Shown: positions 8,905-17,792 of the stretch, one piece after another | Layout: each line of letters opens with the position of its first letter | Numbering within the stretch: position 1 is the first letter of the stretch | Assembly: GCA_964444225.1 (NCBI GenBank) | Contig: CAYUFM010000002.1 | Location: forward strand, 1-64,000 | Reading direction: 5' to 3' | DNA: 64,000 nucleotides | Origin: JALHOM01 sp964444225 | GTDB taxonomy: Bacteria > Patescibacteriota > Saccharimonadia > Saccharimonadales > 2-12-FULL-41-12 | Translations under genes and position numbers: made by a program | The notes under the pieces: generated by a model | What the model saw: only the letters and a program-made list of their open reading frames with translations | Database searches by the model: none | Told to the model about the DNA's origin: nothing

Positions 8905-8973
8905 TTTAGGCTCCTAATTGTTAAGTTAGTTCCACCTATTATTATACGCCCGTACAACAAGTGATATATATCA

Positions 8974-10269
8974 CTAAATTTTGTCGCGGTTACCCATATA
9001 TGGGCGCAGTACCTCTGGGACGACAACATCACCCTCTACTGTTTGAAAGTTCTCAATTATTGCAATTAATGGACGTTGAGAAAAAGCTGTAGCATCGTTG
9101 GTGTGCAGGAATTCCACACTACCATCAGATCGTCTCATACGAGTCTGCATTCCCCGAGCCTGAAAATCAGTAATATAATCAGCGGTGTGGGTTTCGCGGT
9201 AGGTGTTTTGGCTAGGAATCCAAACATTTATATCAACACCTTTGGCGTTTGGCCGACCAATATCGGCAGTACACTTTTCTATAACCTGATAATGTAATCC
9301 CAGTGTGCTCATCAGATATTCTTGAATAGCAACCATAAACAAGTGCTCGTCCAACGAAGATTCTGGAGTATTAAAACTCTCCATTTCTAGCTTATTGAAC
9401 TGATGTAAGCGGAAAAATCCTTCGCTGTCCTTACCGTAAGTTCCGGCCTCGCGCCGAAACGCAGTTGTATATCCAATATAGCGTAGCGGGAGCTCATCCT
9501 CTGAGATAATTTCTTTGTAATACATCGGTGCGATCGTGTGCTCGGCGCTAGCATTAAGCCAGAGATCTTCATCTTCTATCTTATAGGTTTGTTCTTCTTT
9601 GTTGAGTCGGCCAGTGGCTTCAAAAATTTCTTTTTTAGCAACAGCCGGTGGCAATATTGGGACAAATGGCTTGTTGCTAACTTTTAGGTTATTTTCGTTG
9701 ATAATTTTTTGCAGAATCTCTGGATTCGTCGCTACTTCCAAGCCATATTGCCACAAAGCAAATTCCAAACGAACTAAATCACCCTTTAAATACACAAACC
9801 TAGCGCCAGCAATTTTAGCGCCTCGGTCTTTGTCGAGCCAACCTTTAGCTTCAGCGATTTGGGCGTGATTTTTGATCTCAAATTCAAAATTTGGCTTCTC
9901 TCCCACTGTTTTGGCGACCACATTTTCATCTTCGCTAGCCCCTACCGGCACTGAATCTAAGGGTATGTTTGGAATTGACTTTAATATTTGTAGCCACTCT
10001 TCTTCGGTAGTTTGCAGATAACTTTCCCGCTCAGCAAGTTCAACTTTTATCTGACGACCTTCCTCAACCAATTCATCGCTCGGACGTCCGCCCTTCATAG
10101 ATTCAGAAATTTCGTTACGACGTGTCCGTAGAGTTTCTACCGTCTGGTACAGCTCACTTCTCTGTCGATCTAAGCTCAAAAGCTTATCAATATCTACCTG
10201 ATAGCCCTTCTGGGCAGACTTTTCTTTTACCAAACCCGGGTTATCGCGAAGCAACTGAATATCAATCAT
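8974..10269 (-). CDS. serS: Seryl-tRNA synthetase
   Basis: A 431-aa class II synthetase. It has an N-terminal tRNA-binding coiled coil (about 25-105) and a catalytic domain with motif 2 (TTAFRREAGTYGKDSEGFFR) and motif 3 (TNDATAFSQRPLIAIIENFQ, carrying the ATP-binding Arg). It charges tRNA-Ser. The length is normal. A TATAAT 8 nt before the ATG and no Shine-Dalgarno indicate a leaderless transcript. Confidence 0.97.
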   Translation of the reverse strand: MIDIQLLRDNPGLVKEKSAQKGYQVDIDKLLSLDRQRSELYQTVETLRTRRNEISESMKGGRPSDELVEEGRQIKVELAERESYLQTTEEEWLQILKSIPNIPLDSVPVGASEDENVVAKTVGEKPNFEFEIKNHAQIAEAKGWLDKDRGAKIAGARFVYLKGDLVRLEFALWQYGLEVATNPEILQKIINENNLKVSNKPFVPILPPAVAKKEIFEATGRLNKEEQTYKIEDEDLWLNASAEHTIAPMYYKEIISEDELPLRYIGYTTAFRREAGTYGKDSEGFFRLHQFNKLEMESFNTPESSLDEHLFMVAIQEYLMSTLGLHYQVIEKCTADIGRPNAKGVDINVWIPSQNTYRETHTADYITDFQARGMQTRMRRSDGSVEFLHTNDATAFSQRPLIAIIENFQTVEGDVVVPEVLRPYMGNRDKI

Positions 10270-10277
10270 AGTTATTA

Positions 10278-10283
10278 ATTATA
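10278..10283 (-). promoter_or_regulatory. -10 box (TATAAT) 8 nt before serS
   Basis: Perfect TATAAT followed by TAATAACT and the serS ATG, in the 31-bp gap after the 10301-11416 gene. No ribosome binding site is visible. Confidence 0.65.
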
Positions 10284-10300
10284 ACCTAGATTGAAAAACT

Positions 10301-11416
10301 TTAACGCCTGCGAAAAGCAAAGTGTTCTGCAGCAATACGCCTTTGAGGCTCCGCGGCGTGACTCGCATGCGTTCCAGGAGTAATAATCCCCTTGGGTGAA
10401 CGACCGGAAACAACTCTAGGCATATCAGTAATTTGCTGTAAAAATCTTATGATATCTTCACGACCTTTGTACAGTAAGTCTTGATCTGGAAAATCAAATG
10501 TTAACAAAAGATTGGGATTGTGTTCTTTGGCAGCGATTACGTCCTGAGATGGGCCTAGTAATCTACCTTTTGAGGATGATCGCTTTAAACCATTTGAGTA
10601 AGCCAGAAGTTGTCCAAGACCACCTCCCCCACTAAATTTAGGTGAAGTTTTACTATAAATATTTGGCAGGGCTTTTTTTACTTCATCTATGATTTCAGGG
10701 GTTAATCTCCATGGATCATTAGATTCTTTTAGATTTTTTGGATTGTTTATAAGGCCTTCTCTTACCATCATGCGCCACACAAATCTTGGCCAGCCAAAGT
10801 TACTTACGTTAGGCTTTCCTTTCATATACGCATGAGTGACCTGGCTGGGGTCTAGTTCTGCAACTAGACCTGAAGCAATGTTTCCGCCAAATGAATCGGT
10901 AGAAATTCTGGTTACTTCTAAGTCTTCTGAGGCTAAAGCACGTGCAAGAGATTGAACTGTTGGTATCGCTGTTGTTGTGTCGCCTTCCTCCCATGTCGTT
11001 CGGCCGGTTTTTGCAAAATACTCCAACTCTTCCTTCGTAAATGGATCTGACCCACCATTACCTATTGAAGCAAGGTAAAGTCGCGCCCTCGCAGGATGCG
11101 CAAGTGAATGCAGGGCAAATTCTGCTGCATTTCCTACATTACCAGTAAGACTTGAGGAATACGTGGAAATTTCTAAATCTACGCCATCGCTTACTGATGT
11201 GGGGTGAGTTTGAGCAACTTCAAATCTACGGCCTGTTTTTGGGTCTACAATCTGTCGATATGTATCATTTATTTCTTCAAGTCTGTCAAAATACTCCTGG
11301 GGTAAAGTTCCATCTAAGGCAGGTTGAGGAATTTCTACATTCACCATCTCACCAGGGATCACTTTTGGATCACTCAATGGCGAAAAGACAATATTCTCAT
11401 ACTCATAGGTTTTCAT
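10301..11416 (-). CDS. Uncharacterised protein, possible alpha/beta-hydrolase fold
   Basis: A 371-aa protein that I do not recognise at family level. Features that resemble an alpha/beta hydrolase are a strand and elbow ISTDSFGGNIASG near residues 171-183 (Ser in a S-F-G-G turn), an oxyanion-like LASIGNGGSD around 115, and a late His in GTHASHAAEP near 350. Sequence between them is rich in loops, and I see no signal peptide or membrane segment. A function such as esterase or acyltransferase is only inferred. A TATAAT lies 17 nt before the ATG; there is no clear Shine-Dalgarno. Confidence 0.7.
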   Translation of the reverse strand: MKTYEYENIVFSPLSDPKVIPGEMVNVEIPQPALDGTLPQEYFDRLEEINDTYRQIVDPKTGRRFEVAQTHPTSVSDGVDLEISTYSSSLTGNVGNAAEFALHSLAHPARARLYLASIGNGGSDPFTKEELEYFAKTGRTTWEEGDTTTAIPTVQSLARALASEDLEVTRISTDSFGGNIASGLVAELDPSQVTHAYMKGKPNVSNFGWPRFVWRMMVREGLINNPKNLKESNDPWRLTPEIIDEVKKALPNIYSKTSPKFSGGGGLGQLLAYSNGLKRSSSKGRLLGPSQDVIAAKEHNPNLLLTFDFPDQDLLYKGREDIIRFLQQITDMPRVVSGRSPKGIITPGTHASHAAEPQRRIAAEHFAFRRR

Positions 11417-11454
11417 CTAATTTATTAGAGCATATTATAGAGCATAAAGCAACA

Positions 11455-12246
11455 CTATATATGCGCAGATTTTTTTATGTGCTTTAGTGTCAACTCAGTT
11501 CGAGCACGCGCGTAAGTACAGTAACTACACGGCCCACCCATGATATCTATACCAATATTTGGCATTTTATCGTTGTCCATACATTTTTTCATCTTGATTA
11601 TGGTTTTTTCCACCCAACTATCATCACCTTTATACGAGATAATTTTAGTCTTAAACTCTACCCTATCGTTAAAGCCATCCAGGTCTAGGCGACCGTTGGT
11701 GTAGACAAAGTATCCCTGGTCGCTAACACTAAAATCATTTGCGCGTAGCAACCACTGGTAAACTTCCATTTGTCGCTTGTACGTTACTTGCCATCCAGCA
11801 TCAATGCTTACCTCACCGTCCTTCGCTGTCGCTTTGTAATCTACAACCATTAGACTGCCTTTTGGATCCACCCAGACATCATCGACTGCTCCAAAAATGT
11901 GCAAATTTGTTGGTTCATGAAGCGTAAAGACTCCCACAAAATTTTCTCGCCATTCATTCATTTGTTCATTTTGATACGGGACTGCAACAATATTGTGATC
12001 AGCCATCATGGGATGAGCTTTTTTAAGCTCGCGGTATTTATCGAATTCTTTTTTTAGCAAAGTATCAATCGCTTGATTTATACGAAACGGCGCACCATCT
12101 GGTCGCTTTATTTTAAGCCGAACATCAAGCCAAAAACATCGCGGACACTGAACAAAAAGCTCAATCTTACTTCGGCTAACCTTAAAAGGTGCCTTTTGTC
12201 CGGGTTCGTAAGGTAATGATCGCTCCCGCCAATAATTATTCGCCAT
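11455..12246 (-). CDS. PD-(D/E)XK nuclease, RecB/Cas4-like
   Basis: A 263-aa protein. The nuclease core is visible as FGAVDDVWVD (Asp122/123) followed by MVVDYKAT (Asp136-x-Lys138), and a later conserved QMEVYQWLL helix matches the QxxxY motif of RecB-family nucleases. Two cysteine pairs flank the core, QCPRC (34, 37) and CSYC (240, 243), a layout like the iron-sulphur or zinc site of Cas4/AddB nucleases. No cas genes are nearby, so a role in DNA repair is more likely than CRISPR adaptation. ATG at 12246 is chosen over an in-frame TTG one codon earlier because TACAAT lies 6 nt before it. Confidence 0.82.
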   Translation of the reverse strand: MANNYWRERSLPYEPGQKAPFKVSRSKIELFVQCPRCFWLDVRLKIKRPDGAPFRINQAIDTLLKKEFDKYRELKKAHPMMADHNIVAVPYQNEQMNEWRENFVGVFTLHEPTNLHIFGAVDDVWVDPKGSLMVVDYKATAKDGEVSIDAGWQVTYKRQMEVYQWLLRANDFSVSDQGYFVYTNGRLDLDGFNDRVEFKTKIISYKGDDSWVEKTIIKMKKCMDNDKMPNIGIDIMGGPCSYCTYARARTELTLKHIKKSAHI

Positions 12247-12252
12247 CAACTA

Positions 12253-12258
12253 ATTGTA
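12253..12258 (-). promoter_or_regulatory. -10 box (TACAAT) 6 nt before the nuclease gene
   Basis: TACAAT followed by TAGTTG and ATG. It overlaps the end of rsmE (stop at 12259), leaving no room for a leader. Confidence 0.5.
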
Positions 12259-12939
12259 TCAGAGTGAAGCGGCGATGATGGCGGCAGTTTCAGCGCGAAG
12301 GGTAAATTCGCTTAAAGTAATATGGTCGTAATCGCCATTAGCAAAAATAGCTAGCTCATCGTCAGACCAACCACCTTCTGGCCCTATCACAAAACCAACT
12401 TTTTCATCAGTAAGCTCGGGCCTAGAATTACCCTGGTGGCAAATATAAATTTTGATTTTATCTCTGTATTCATCTAGTACTTTTTGCAGGTGGATAGGCT
12501 CGCGCACATTAGGAATATCAGATCTACCACATTGTTCGCTGGCTTCTATAACAATTTTTTTAGCGCGCTCGTGATTAAATTCTTTTTTTATTGTCCGGTC
12601 GGTTATAAGAGGCACAAATGTTGAAACTCCTAGTTCTGTTGCCTTCTGTAAAATATATTCGTTATTATCTTTTTTGAGCAGGCTCCAGAACAAATATATG
12701 TGTTTTTCGGGCACAGTCCTAACTTGTTCTGTAACCAATTTTAGATGTGCTTCATTTTGTTTTAATTCAACAATTTTATATAAACGGTCTGTTTTAACAC
12801 CGTCAAATAACACTACTTCTTGTCCATCACGAAACCGCAAAACTTTGTTCCATTGCCAGATTAAAGCTTGCTCATGTAGCCAAAAATCTTGCTTCAGTTG
12901 CAAATCTGGCCCTGTATAAAATCTGTGAATTTTGGCCAT
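12259..12939 (-). CDS. rsmE: 16S rRNA m3U1498 methyltransferase RsmE
   Basis: A 226-aa SPOUT methyltransferase. It has an N-terminal PUA-like domain (about 1-70) and the C-terminal knot with VIGPEGGWSDDEL (SAM site) and LSEFTLRAETAAI, both diagnostic for RsmE. It methylates U1498 in the 30S decoding region. It starts 2 nt after the stop of the preceding rRNA methyltransferase gene and is probably translated from the same message. Confidence 0.94.
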   Translation of the reverse strand: MAKIHRFYTGPDLQLKQDFWLHEQALIWQWNKVLRFRDGQEVVLFDGVKTDRLYKIVELKQNEAHLKLVTEQVRTVPEKHIYLFWSLLKKDNNEYILQKATELGVSTFVPLITDRTIKKEFNHERAKKIVIEASEQCGRSDIPNVREPIHLQKVLDEYRDKIKIYICHQGNSRPELTDEKVGFVIGPEGGWSDDELAIFANGDYDHITLSEFTLRAETAAIIAASL

Positions 12940-12941
12940 AA

Positions 12942-14204
12942 TTACTTTAATGATAACACGGCTAAGCTTTCAATGTGAGGTGTACGCGGAAAGAAGTTAT
13001 AGCCTGTTATTTTTTCTATTTTGTATTCACTTTGCAGGGCATTGATGTCACGAGCTTGCGTACTTGGATTACAACTAAGATAAATAACTCTGGGCGGCTT
13101 TGCTTCTAAAATTTTATGGACAAGATCGCTGTGAAGCCCTGCCCTGGGCGGATCTACCACCAGCACGTGCTTTGAGTCGACGTAATCTAGTGCTTTTTCA
13201 CTAGATATATTAATAACCCTGGTTTTTGTACCAAAAGCATTTTTTTCTGCCCAAAAAATATTATTTTTATCCGATTCTACTAATAAATCGGTGTTTTTTA
13301 GAGCCAAGCCAATCGTTCCAACTCCGCTATAAAAATCTAAAATCGGCGATTCACCGCAATAATTTGAGATCTCGAGCATTGCCGTGTTAAAAACAGGCAG
13401 GTTGACCTGAAAAAATGAAAAAACGTCGTAATTAATTTTTTTATTATCTAAAACATTATCGTATAAAGATATATCACCGAACTCATACAGATCATTAGAG
13501 CGTATACTGGCCGGACTTTTAGGGTTAGAGTAGACTACGACAACTCCCCTGCATACGTCTTTTAGCTCAATAATCTTTGGAAAGTTAAAATTTTTAACAA
13601 ATAAAGCAACCACCACATCTCCTGCGCTATTGCACCGCAAAATAATGCTTTTTAGATCACCGGCTCGGATTTTATTCTTGTCTAAAATATCACAGATTTT
13701 ATTAGCGACAATGTCTATTTCTTGTCTAGCAATACTACTACCAGCAACTACTTGTTTGGAGTGTGTACCTCTGTTAAAAAGTGCTAGATGTAGGCCGTCT
13801 TCATCGCCATAAAAAGAATATTCCATCTTGCTACGATAGTTCCAGTTAATTTCTGGTGCAATAAAATCGATATCTAAGTCGTAATTAATTTTTGCTCTAG
13901 CGAATGTCTCGAACAGAATCTCTTTTTTGGCTTTATTTTCCACCGCGGAGTTCATAATTTGCCAAGGGCTGGTGCTTAAAAATTCGGCGTCTTTAGGATC
14001 TATTCTGTCTTTCGAGGCATTAATAATTTTGGTCGCAATTCCTTCAACAAAATCAGACCGACTTTTTGTAACCCGAAATTCAACCTGTTCGCCTGGCAAA
14101 ACACCCCACACAAGTGCTTTTTGACCAGTATCTAGAGTGCCTAGTCCCTGCCCGCCATGAACTAGTTTATCTATCTTTACTTCGTAAAACTGTGGCTTCT
14201 TCAC
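12942..14204 (-). CDS. RlmD/TrmA-family RNA (uracil-5-)-methyltransferase
   Basis: A 420-aa protein. It has an N-terminal TRAM domain (VHGGQGLGTLDTGQKALVWG...), the SAM motif LDFYSGVGTIGLAL, VDPPRAGLH, and the catalytic-cysteine motif YLSCNPSTQARDINAL. The family makes m5U in 23S rRNA or tRNA; target choice (RlmD, RlmC or TrmA) cannot be read from the sequence. The cysteine cluster for a 4Fe-4S centre seen in E. coli RlmD is absent. The start is GTG at 14204, one base after the stop of the upstream membrane-protein gene. Confidence 0.9.
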   Translation of the reverse strand: MKKPQFYEVKIDKLVHGGQGLGTLDTGQKALVWGVLPGEQVEFRVTKSRSDFVEGIATKIINASKDRIDPKDAEFLSTSPWQIMNSAVENKAKKEILFETFARAKINYDLDIDFIAPEINWNYRSKMEYSFYGDEDGLHLALFNRGTHSKQVVAGSSIARQEIDIVANKICDILDKNKIRAGDLKSIILRCNSAGDVVVALFVKNFNFPKIIELKDVCRGVVVVYSNPKSPASIRSNDLYEFGDISLYDNVLDNKKINYDVFSFFQVNLPVFNTAMLEISNYCGESPILDFYSGVGTIGLALKNTDLLVESDKNNIFWAEKNAFGTKTRVINISSEKALDYVDSKHVLVVDPPRAGLHSDLVHKILEAKPPRVIYLSCNPSTQARDINALQSEYKIEKITGYNFFPRTPHIESLAVLSLK

Positions 14205-14205
14205 A

Positions 14206-15141
14206 CTACTTATTAAAGGCAGAGAAAATTGTCAAAATAATAGCAAACTTAGCAATTTGGTCAATTCTAATGTAGCGCTGTTCGTAGGCAACATATTCAA
14301 ACTTCTTCTTGTTTAGAATAGAAGATTTAAGAGTTAGTAATGTGGCTACCGTAGACAAAACTACAATCGCACTAACGACATAAACGTACCAGCTAAACCG
14401 CTCATCTCCGATAACAGACGTTGCTATAAGGCTAATTACCATCGGCAACAATGCCAAGACATAGGCAAAAACTGCACCATAGAAAGCAAGCTTTTTAGGA
14501 GATTTAGAATCTTTGTTCTCGCGTTCTGCTAGCCAGCTAAATAACGATCCAGCCAAGACTAGAGCGCCGACGGTCTTCATAGTATTTAACTCGTTTACTC
14601 CGGCCAGTAAGCTAGCAAACTCTACGACCACCATAGATATAACACCATAAAGTAGCCAACGCATTCCTGAAATACCAGCCTTTATAGTAGCTTCGTACCG
14701 CTTAAACAATCTGGTGGCAAGCAGAAGAGATGCTACTGCTGTTAGGCCTAAGATGACAACTAAAATCCATCTTATACCTACGTTAAGTAAACTTTCTGTG
14801 GCAGAACCAAGCACAACACTGTCAGACATGACAAAAGTGTCTTTTGCCTGATAGTTTAGTAGCAATTCTTTGGTCTGAGGGTTAACAAAAACAATTGTAA
14901 GAATTGCTAAAATAACACCAGAAAAAACGTTAGATAAATGTAGTCCACGAATTTTCTCGAATGGTGTAGCTGAAGTCTTTTTAGAAGTAGAAGGTACTTT
15001 TTTTGCTGATGAAGTTTTAGCGCTAGCTACTTTTTTAACAGATGTTTTAGCTGAAGCGCTGGCTGATTTTTTAGCAGCAGGTTTTGTTGCTTTACGTTTT
15101 GCAGTAGATGCAGATTTTTTCTTGGCAGTTGTTGTCGCCAT
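14206..15141 (-). CDS. Six-TM membrane protein with lysine/alanine-rich H1-like N-terminal tail
   Basis: A 311-aa protein. The first about 62 residues are almost only Lys, Ala, Ser and Thr (about 17 lysines; repeats such as AKKSASASAKTSVKK), resembling the tail of histone H1 or HU-like nucleoid proteins. About six hydrophobic segments follow (near 72-90, 122-145, 155-178, 185-203, 218-242, 250-272). I do not recognise the membrane domain. The basic tail is probably cytosolic and could bind nucleic acid, lipid or ribosomes; this is inference. It stands alone after a hairpin region and is coupled (1-bp gap) to the rRNA methyltransferase genes downstream. Confidence 0.82.
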   Translation of the reverse strand: MATTTAKKKSASTAKRKATKPAAKKSASASAKTSVKKVASAKTSSAKKVPSTSKKTSATPFEKIRGLHLSNVFSGVILAILTIVFVNPQTKELLLNYQAKDTFVMSDSVVLGSATESLLNVGIRWILVVILGLTAVASLLLATRLFKRYEATIKAGISGMRWLLYGVISMVVVEFASLLAGVNELNTMKTVGALVLAGSLFSWLAERENKDSKSPKKLAFYGAVFAYVLALLPMVISLIATSVIGDERFSWYVYVVSAIVVLSTVATLLTLKSSILNKKKFEYVAYEQRYIRIDQIAKFAIILTIFSAFNK

Positions 15142-15211
15142 ATATAGGTGTCTCCCTTTAGTCTTTTCTTGATAATACTATAGCAACTCATTGTACTTAA
15201 ATCCACTATGA

Positions 15212-15287
15212 CCTCACGGATTCTCGCCAGACTGCGATGTCAGGTGCTTGGAATCTGAGTAGGCAGTCTGGCGCAGGATTCTTGAGG
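15212..15287. repeat. Large imperfect inverted repeat (24/25-nt arms) after msrA
   Basis: The arms 15212-15235 and 15263-15287 can pair over about 24 bp. The inner 11 bp (CGCCAGACTGC with GCAGTCTGGCG) are perfect, the outer CCTCA/TGAGG are also perfect, and a few mismatches lie between. The loop is 27 nt. It begins 1 nt after the msrA stop and precedes the promoter of the 14206-15141 gene. It has no T-tract on either strand, so it is not a canonical Rho-independent terminator, although it may stabilise the msrA mRNA end or act as an attenuator. Confidence 0.75.
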
Positions 15288-15288
15288 A

Positions 15289-15792
15289 TTAATGAATTGG
15301 CTCGTAAGGTACATGACACATCCCCTTACCCGTTGTCTGAGTATATTTCTGATGATAATCTTCAGCCCTATAAAAAGTACTTGCCTGTTCAAGCTTCGTC
15401 GCAATAGGATTCTTGAAGCTCGAAGACAAATTTTTAATTACTATTTCGGCTAGAATTTTCTGATCATCACTATGATAAAAAATTGCAGAGCGATACTGGC
15501 TACCAATATCTGGACCTTGTCCATCTACCTGAGTTGGATCATGAAGTCTAAAAAAATGTTTTAACAAAGTCTCGTAAGTTATAAGTTCTGGATCGAACTC
15601 TATTTCGACAGCTTCTGCGTGTCCTGTTTTATCCGTGCATACTTGCTCATAAGTAGGGTTAGGCACGTTGCCGCCCGTATAGCCAACTATAGATTGGATA
15701 ACACCAGGTACTTGATCAAAGTAATACTGCACACCCCAAAAACACCCCGCTGCAAAGGTTGCTTTTTGAAGCCCAAGTTCTGCCATGTCCAT
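15289..15792 (-). CDS. msrA: Peptide methionine sulfoxide reductase MsrA
   Basis: A 167-aa protein with the catalytic GCFWG motif (AAGCFWGVQYYF, about 15-26), YTGG, and the substrate-site stretch DPTQVDGQGPDIGSQYRSAI. It reduces methionine-S-sulfoxide. Start may be the ATG at 15792 (MDMAELG) or two codons later. It is separated by 1 bp from the upstream DUF427 gene and probably cotranscribed with it. Confidence 0.96.
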   Translation of the reverse strand: MDMAELGLQKATFAAGCFWGVQYYFDQVPGVIQSIVGYTGGNVPNPTYEQVCTDKTGHAEAVEIEFDPELITYETLLKHFFRLHDPTQVDGQGPDIGSQYRSAIFYHSDDQKILAEIVIKNLSSSFKNPIATKLEQASTFYRAEDYHQKYTQTTGKGMCHVPYEPIH

Positions 15793-15793
15793 A

Positions 15794-16096
15794 TTATTCT
15801 TCTACTGTTACGCCCCGCCAAAAGGCTACGTAGTTCGTAAAATCTTTTTTTGTCTGTTCAAACGCTGATGGTGTTGGTGTTGGGTAATACCACGCTGCGT
15901 CAGTATTGGTTTGACCATTTACTTCAACATTATAGTAGCTAGCCTCACCCTTCCAGTGACATGTTGTGTGAGTTTCGCTAGCCTTAAAGAATTCTTCTTT
16001 TATTGCACTTTTTGGAAAATACCAATTACCTTCGATAAAAATTAAGTCAGCCTTGTCTGCTTCGGCCACGACTTGACTGTTCCATACTGCTTTCAT
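15794..16096 (-). CDS. DUF427 domain protein
   Basis: A 100-aa protein matching the DUF427 pattern: W-N-x-x-V-V-A at the start, IEGNWYFP, CHWKGEASYY and AAWYYPTP. The biochemical role of the family is not known. It sits immediately upstream of msrA (1-bp gap), so a link to oxidative-stress repair is possible but inferred only from position. A GAGGG ribosome binding site precedes the ATG. Confidence 0.85.
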   Translation of the reverse strand: MKAVWNSQVVAEADKADLIFIEGNWYFPKSAIKEEFFKASETHTTCHWKGEASYYNVEVNGQTNTDAAWYYPTPTPSAFEQTKKDFTNYVAFWRGVTVEE

Positions 16097-16130
16097 ACTC
16101 TTACCCTCTATTAGTGCTTATAGTTTATCA

Positions 16131-17663
16131 CTAAACCGAGGATTTAAGGCGAAGTCGCTGTATAAGCCAGTCGCGAGGTAATATGCTAAGGAACCAGCCA
16201 GCGCGCGGACCGGCTTCTTTGCCGATCAAACAGCGATATAGTACGGTAAATAGTTCTTTCGGGCTAACCTCGTCAGTTTTGAAATCATATATAGCCTGAT
16301 GGAACCACTGTCCATCAGCATCTTCCGGTGCATGTTCGATTTTGTCTGCAAGTCCGAACATAAATGTTTTCTGAGCATCTGTGAATTCGTTGGGCTCTAC
16401 ATTTTCTAACAAAGAGAATTTCACCGACTCTGGAGCCCATTGCTCTAACCATCTATCTATATAGTCAAGCTCCAGTTTTATGGTTTCTTGCTGAGCGTCA
16501 GCTATATCTGCATGTTCTGTGCGCTTAATAATTTCTATAGTTTTTTCTGGATCCTTTAATGCAGACTGATAGCTTGCTACTAGGTGCGAAAATGGCACAT
16601 TGCTTATAGTATTTTGTTTTAAGGGACTAGAGCATACACTTATCAGCTGTTCGTCATCCGCATCCTTGTTGGGCTTGGCTAGTAGTTCGGCATACTCATC
16701 AATCAGCCTGACAATCCCGCCTTCTTGGTCAAAAAATAATTGCTTATCGGGGCTAAATCTTAACACAAAAAACCTGACGATTTCTGGTGGCAAGACACTT
16801 AAAAGCTCGGATACATTTACGGTGTTGCCCGCGCTTTTACTCATTTTTTTGGTTTCGCCCGTCCTATTTATGAATGCGTAAGGTATAGGGTAAGGAGCCG
16901 ATGAGCCAAAAACTTTTTTCATAAGTTCAACACCGGTGTCGTACGAGCCACCTTTTGTAGCATGATCCCTACCAAAAGGCTCCGCCTGCACACCAACCAA
17001 CCACCACCTGGCCGGCCAATCTAGTCGCCAGTCCAGTTTGACCTGACCACCGACATAACTAATTTCTGTTTCTTTGTCTTCCTTGTTAAGAAAAATAATT
17101 GTTTTTTTGGATGTATCGATACTGACAAATGGTCGTTTTTTTAGATATCCCTCTTCGTTTACTTGGATTGGAGACCACTGGTCGTTAAGTTTTCTGCCTG
17201 AGACTCTTTCAAGACACTCTTTTACTACATTTATGTTTTCCAGAGTCTTTTCAATAGCCGTTTCAAAAAAACCAGATCGATATTTTTCGTTGGAGCGGAT
17301 TACTTCCATCTCAATACCTAATATATCTAAGTTACTAAGAAAATCTTTTAAGAAGTAGTCTGCGTAAGACCCATTGCCGTCCGGAGAAGGGACATCACAT
17401 AGAGATTTTCCTAGAAACTTTTCATAAGACGAGTCTATGCCTACCGGTATTTTACGTAGTTGATCATGATCATCAACAAAATGAAGGTGCCTAACACTAC
17501 GACCACGCTTTTTTAGCTCAACGACAAGCGCATCCGTAGTTAGAACTTCACGAAGTGTTCCAACGTGATAAGTACCCGATGGTGAAACACCAGATGAAAC
17601 AATAATCTCACCTTCCGGATGTGCCTTCTCAATATCATCAACAACTTTTTGTAACCAAAACAT
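16131..17663 (-). CDS. lysS: Class I lysyl-tRNA synthetase
   Basis: A 510-aa synthetase of the archaeal/alpha-proteobacterial LysRS-I type (often called LysK), unlike the class II LysRS of most bacteria. The HIGH-like motif is SGTYHVGTLREV (about 27-38), followed by HFVDDHDQLRK, and KMSKSAGNTV is the KMSKS loop. It charges tRNA-Lys. CPR genomes often carry this class I form, so it supports the taxonomic guess. It lies alone between greA and the DUF427/msrA pair. Confidence 0.93.
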   Translation of the reverse strand: MFWLQKVVDDIEKAHPEGEIIVSSGVSPSGTYHVGTLREVLTTDALVVELKKRGRSVRHLHFVDDHDQLRKIPVGIDSSYEKFLGKSLCDVPSPDGNGSYADYFLKDFLSNLDILGIEMEVIRSNEKYRSGFFETAIEKTLENINVVKECLERVSGRKLNDQWSPIQVNEEGYLKKRPFVSIDTSKKTIIFLNKEDKETEISYVGGQVKLDWRLDWPARWWLVGVQAEPFGRDHATKGGSYDTGVELMKKVFGSSAPYPIPYAFINRTGETKKMSKSAGNTVNVSELLSVLPPEIVRFFVLRFSPDKQLFFDQEGGIVRLIDEYAELLAKPNKDADDEQLISVCSSPLKQNTISNVPFSHLVASYQSALKDPEKTIEIIKRTEHADIADAQQETIKLELDYIDRWLEQWAPESVKFSLLENVEPNEFTDAQKTFMFGLADKIEHAPEDADGQWFHQAIYDFKTDEVSPKELFTVLYRCLIGKEAGPRAGWFLSILPRDWLIQRLRLKSSV

Positions 17664-17792
17664 AATAATTCTCTACCTAATTTAACACACTAATTATTTA
17701 AAACTCCTAAAATTTGGGCTTCTAGTCAATAATACAGCGAGTGCGTACTGGAGCTAGCAACGCAACAGTTTGCAAACTAGAGACTAAGATAT

